From assembly GCF_000067165.1 (NCBI RefSeq), contig NC_010162.1, positions 8,501,001 through 8,565,000 of the forward strand: a DNA stretch of 64,000 bases. The letters run 5' to 3'. The translations under genes and the position numbers were made by a program. This document shows, piece after piece, positions 62,247 through 64,000 of this stretch. The notes under the pieces are model-generated. The model was not told the origin of the DNA. It ran no database searches and saw nothing but the letters and a program-made list of their open reading frames with translations. This stretch comes from Sorangium cellulosum So ce56 (GTDB lineage Bacteria; Myxococcota_A; Polyangia; Polyangiales; Polyangiaceae). How positions within the stretch are numbered: position 1 is the stretch's first letter; every line of letters begins with the position of its first letter.

Positions 62247-63449
62247 TCAGTCTTTTTCCTTTGAAAGAGACGGCGCGCTGACAGGCGCACTGCGGCCATA
62301 GGACATCTGTCGCAGGAGCACCTCTGCCGGGCCGCGGTGGCCCGCGCGGCGCATCCGGTCGGCCAGCAGGATCGACACGATCCAGAGGGCGACGGCGACC
62401 GTGCAGCTGGCGGTGAAGCCCAGGTCATCTCTCAGGTCCAGGGTGAACGGGTAGAACAGCGCGAGCCACACCGCCGACTGGAACAGGTAGAACGTCAACG
62501 ACCGCTGACCCAGCGCGGCGAGGGCCGCAGTCAGGCGCCCAGGGTCACATCCGATCCTGATCGAGACGAGCCCGGCGGCGGCGGCCATGCCGATGCCGCC
62601 AGCGTATCCAGTCATGGCGTGTGCGCCGGCGACCGTCCAGGTCATGGTCGTCGTCCACGCGCCGGTCAGCTGCAGGGCCATGGGAAGCCGGCCGATGACG
62701 GAGACCGCCATGCAGATCACGGTGACCCGCGACAGCATCGCCGCATGGCGCTCGGGTTCGTCGAGGATACGGCGTCTGGCGGCCCAGACGCCCGGCAGCA
62801 TGGCCGGCACCACCACGATGGTGGACACGGCCGTCTTCAGCGGCCAGAACGGAAGCTCGGCGAGGACGTGGGCAACATAATCGGGGGCCATGAGCGCCGC
62901 CAGGGTCATGGGAATGCCCATGGCCGCGGTGGTCTGTGCGGTGACGCTCTGCCATGTGAGCACGAGCGTCGCGGGGACGAGCGTGAGGACGCTGGTCCAC
63001 CAGAGGACCGAGTCCCGGGCCCGGACCATCGGCGCGAGCAGGAGCAGCGTCAGCCCGTAGACAGCGACGATGTCGAGCGGCACGAGCAGAGCCCCGTGCG
63101 CGAAGCCGATGGCGATCAGCCCGAGGCTCCGGCGCCGCAGCAGCTTGCGAATCGAGGTCCAGTCGCCGCCCCGAGCGAGCTGCCGCTCGGTCAGCTGCCC
63201 CAGCGCGTAGCCGAAGAGGAACACGAACATCGCGCGAGCCTGGTTCTCGGCGAAGAGCGATCTCACGAGCTTGGCGATGGTGTTGAGATCGGCGGGTCCG
63301 AGGTCCCAATTGCTGACGAACGCCGGCGCATGCGCCAGGGCGATCGGCAGCAACATGAAGCCGCGGGCCAGGTCCGGCGCCAGGGATCGACGGGTGACGT
63401 CGGCAGGCGTTTTGGCGCTTCTGGCAAGGTCCATGAACATCACCCGCAT
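62247..63449 (-). CDS. DUF418-type multi-pass membrane protein
   Basis: The start is uncertain: ATG 63449 (MRVMFMDLARSAK) is used; ATG 63434 is an alternative and the frame opens at 63548. The roughly 400-aa protein begins RRSLAPDLARGFMLLPIALAHAP, typical of DUF418 (YeiB-like), and has about nine hydrophobic spans (AMFVFLFGYALGQL, LLVPLDIVAVYGLTLLLLAP, LTFYLFQSAVWLALFYPF, VALWIVSILLADRM). Function unknown; an inner-membrane transporter-like role is usual. It is divergent from the HTH regulator, which likely controls it. Confidence 0.8.
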   Translation of the reverse strand: MRVMFMDLARSAKTPADVTRRSLAPDLARGFMLLPIALAHAPAFVSNWDLGPADLNTIAKLVRSLFAENQARAMFVFLFGYALGQLTERQLARGGDWTSIRKLLRRRSLGLIAIGFAHGALLVPLDIVAVYGLTLLLLAPMVRARDSVLWWTSVLTLVPATLVLTWQSVTAQTTAAMGIPMTLAALMAPDYVAHVLAELPFWPLKTAVSTIVVVPAMLPGVWAARRRILDEPERHAAMLSRVTVICMAVSVIGRLPMALQLTGAWTTTMTWTVAGAHAMTGYAGGIGMAAAAGLVSIRIGCDPGRLTAALAALGQRSLTFYLFQSAVWLALFYPFTLDLRDDLGFTASCTVAVALWIVSILLADRMRRAGHRGPAEVLLRQMSYGRSAPVSAPSLSKEKD

Positions 63450-63606
63450 GCGCGGGGTGCACGGCTGCGCCGTCCCGCGAAACGGGCACACACGCCGGCT
63501 CCTCGCCGTGGCTCGTTGAACGGTCACGAAAGCTACGTTGCGTCTCATGTGCAGTCAACGTCGAAGCAATGGATTCATCGCTCCGCGCTGCGAATTCATG
63601 ACTGCT

Positions 63607-63657
63607 ATTGCAATGGCCTTGTGGATGAATGCAACGATCGGGCGATCGACCGTTGCA
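63607..63657. promoter_or_regulatory. Dyads in divergent promoter
   Basis: ATTGCAAT (63607-63614) is a palindrome. TGCAACG (63630-63636) and CGTTGCA (63651-63657) are inverted around a 14-bp spacer containing CGATCGGGCGATCG. These suit an operator for the adjacent regulator. Confidence 0.5.
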
Positions 63658-63715
63658 ATGTGCTGATTGTGAATGCACACTGGCCTCGACCATCGATCAA
63701 CAGGAGCGGGCGAGG

Positions 63716-64000
63716 ATGCCGGGAGGCAGGCTGAGCGACGAGGACCGCCGGCACATCGCATCGGGGCTGGCCGAGAGGCTCGGGTACGCCGAGATCGCGA
63801 GGCGGCTGGGCAGGCCGACGTCGACCATCAGCCGGGAGGTGGCTCGCAACGGCGGGCCCGGCGGCTACCGGGCGGACCACGCCCACGAGGCCACCGGGCG
63901 GCGCGCGCGCCGGCGCAGGCCGGCCTCGCCGCCCGGTCTGCCGGTCGCCGCCGGTGCGGACGGGCGGGGCGCCGAGGCGGTGCGCGCCTTCGTCGAGCAG
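63716..64000 (+). CDS. HTH transcriptional regulator with IS30-like N-terminal domain, 3'-partial
   Basis: ATG 63716 follows AGGAG by about 10 nt. The visible 95 residues have RLSDEDRRHIASGLAERLGYAEIARRLGRPTSTISREVARNGG, an HTH_38-type domain, then YRADHAHEATGRRARRRRP. GbsR/MarR-like regulators with this N-terminus are known next to DUF418 genes, while an IS30 transposase is the alternative; the rest lies outside the window. Confidence 0.7.
   Translation, partial: MPGGRLSDEDRRHIASGLAERLGYAEIARRLGRPTSTISREVARNGGPGGYRADHAHEATGRRARRRRPASPPGLPVAAGADGRGAEAVRAFVEQ

Overview
The window is very GC-rich chromosomal DNA with myxobacterial features: a Ser/Thr-kinase/SUMF1 fusion, HEAT-repeat and VWA proteins, lipoproteins with lipoboxes, an ECF sigma factor with a periplasmic tail, and G/C-ending codons throughout. 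A Sorangium/Polyangiales-type host is the best guess. That is inference from gene style, not from a marker gene.

Bases 1-19.4 kb look like ordinary chromosome. They hold a kinase-SUMF1 tail, a VWA protein, a PF04672-type methyltransferase, a STAS regulator, a thioredoxin-fold redoxin, a GH18 lipoprotein, a HEAT-repeat protein, a TIGR01777-type epimerase, a FabV-like reductase, a delta-9 desaturase, a nucleotidyltransferase, a D-cysteine-desulfhydrase-type PLP enzyme, a putative outer-membrane barrel, histidine ammonia-lyase and two small unknowns. They end at a tRNA-Leu(UAA) gene.

Bases 19,464-60,742 read as one integrated element of about 41.2 kb inserted in that tRNA gene. The ends are two identical 41-bp copies of the 5' half of the tRNA. 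A tyrosine integrase and a small DNA-binding (excisionase-like) gene sit at the left end. The integrase ORF runs straight through the tRNA/att core, so integration has swapped its C-terminus; the displaced original 3' end of the gene appears to lie at the other end (60,379-60,701). Just beyond the right att core is a second, dead integrase (frameshift, internal deletion, catalytic Tyr replaced by Thr), which suggests an older related element inserted earlier at the same tRNA.

Cargo of the element, left to right: a sigma-factor/membrane-HTH cluster (24.1-27.1 kb); a divergent PEGA protein plus two Gly-rich lipoproteins (27.3-31.6 kb); a three-gene envelope operon with 4-bp overlaps (31.8-33.7 kb); a complete, AT-richer qatABCD (Qat) anti-phage operon (35.4-40.2 kb); IS66 copy 1 with 8-bp target duplications; and a 1088-aa protein fusing a Bergerat/GHKL ATPase to a DUF3883-type PD-(D/E)XK domain (44.45-47.7 kb), which is the best candidate for an undescribed defence gene. 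A scrap zone follows: a decayed second IS66 type with a TnpB-TnpC fusion, a head-to-tail IS66 dimer sharing one target duplication, tandem-repeat blocks, a tnpA-only IS66 derivative, and an integron-type integrase broken by an IS3-family insertion and a 311-bp duplication.

The last stretch (62.2-64 kb) holds a DUF418-type membrane protein divergent from a HTH regulator, with a dyad between them. Whether it belongs to the older element or to chromosome cannot be seen here.
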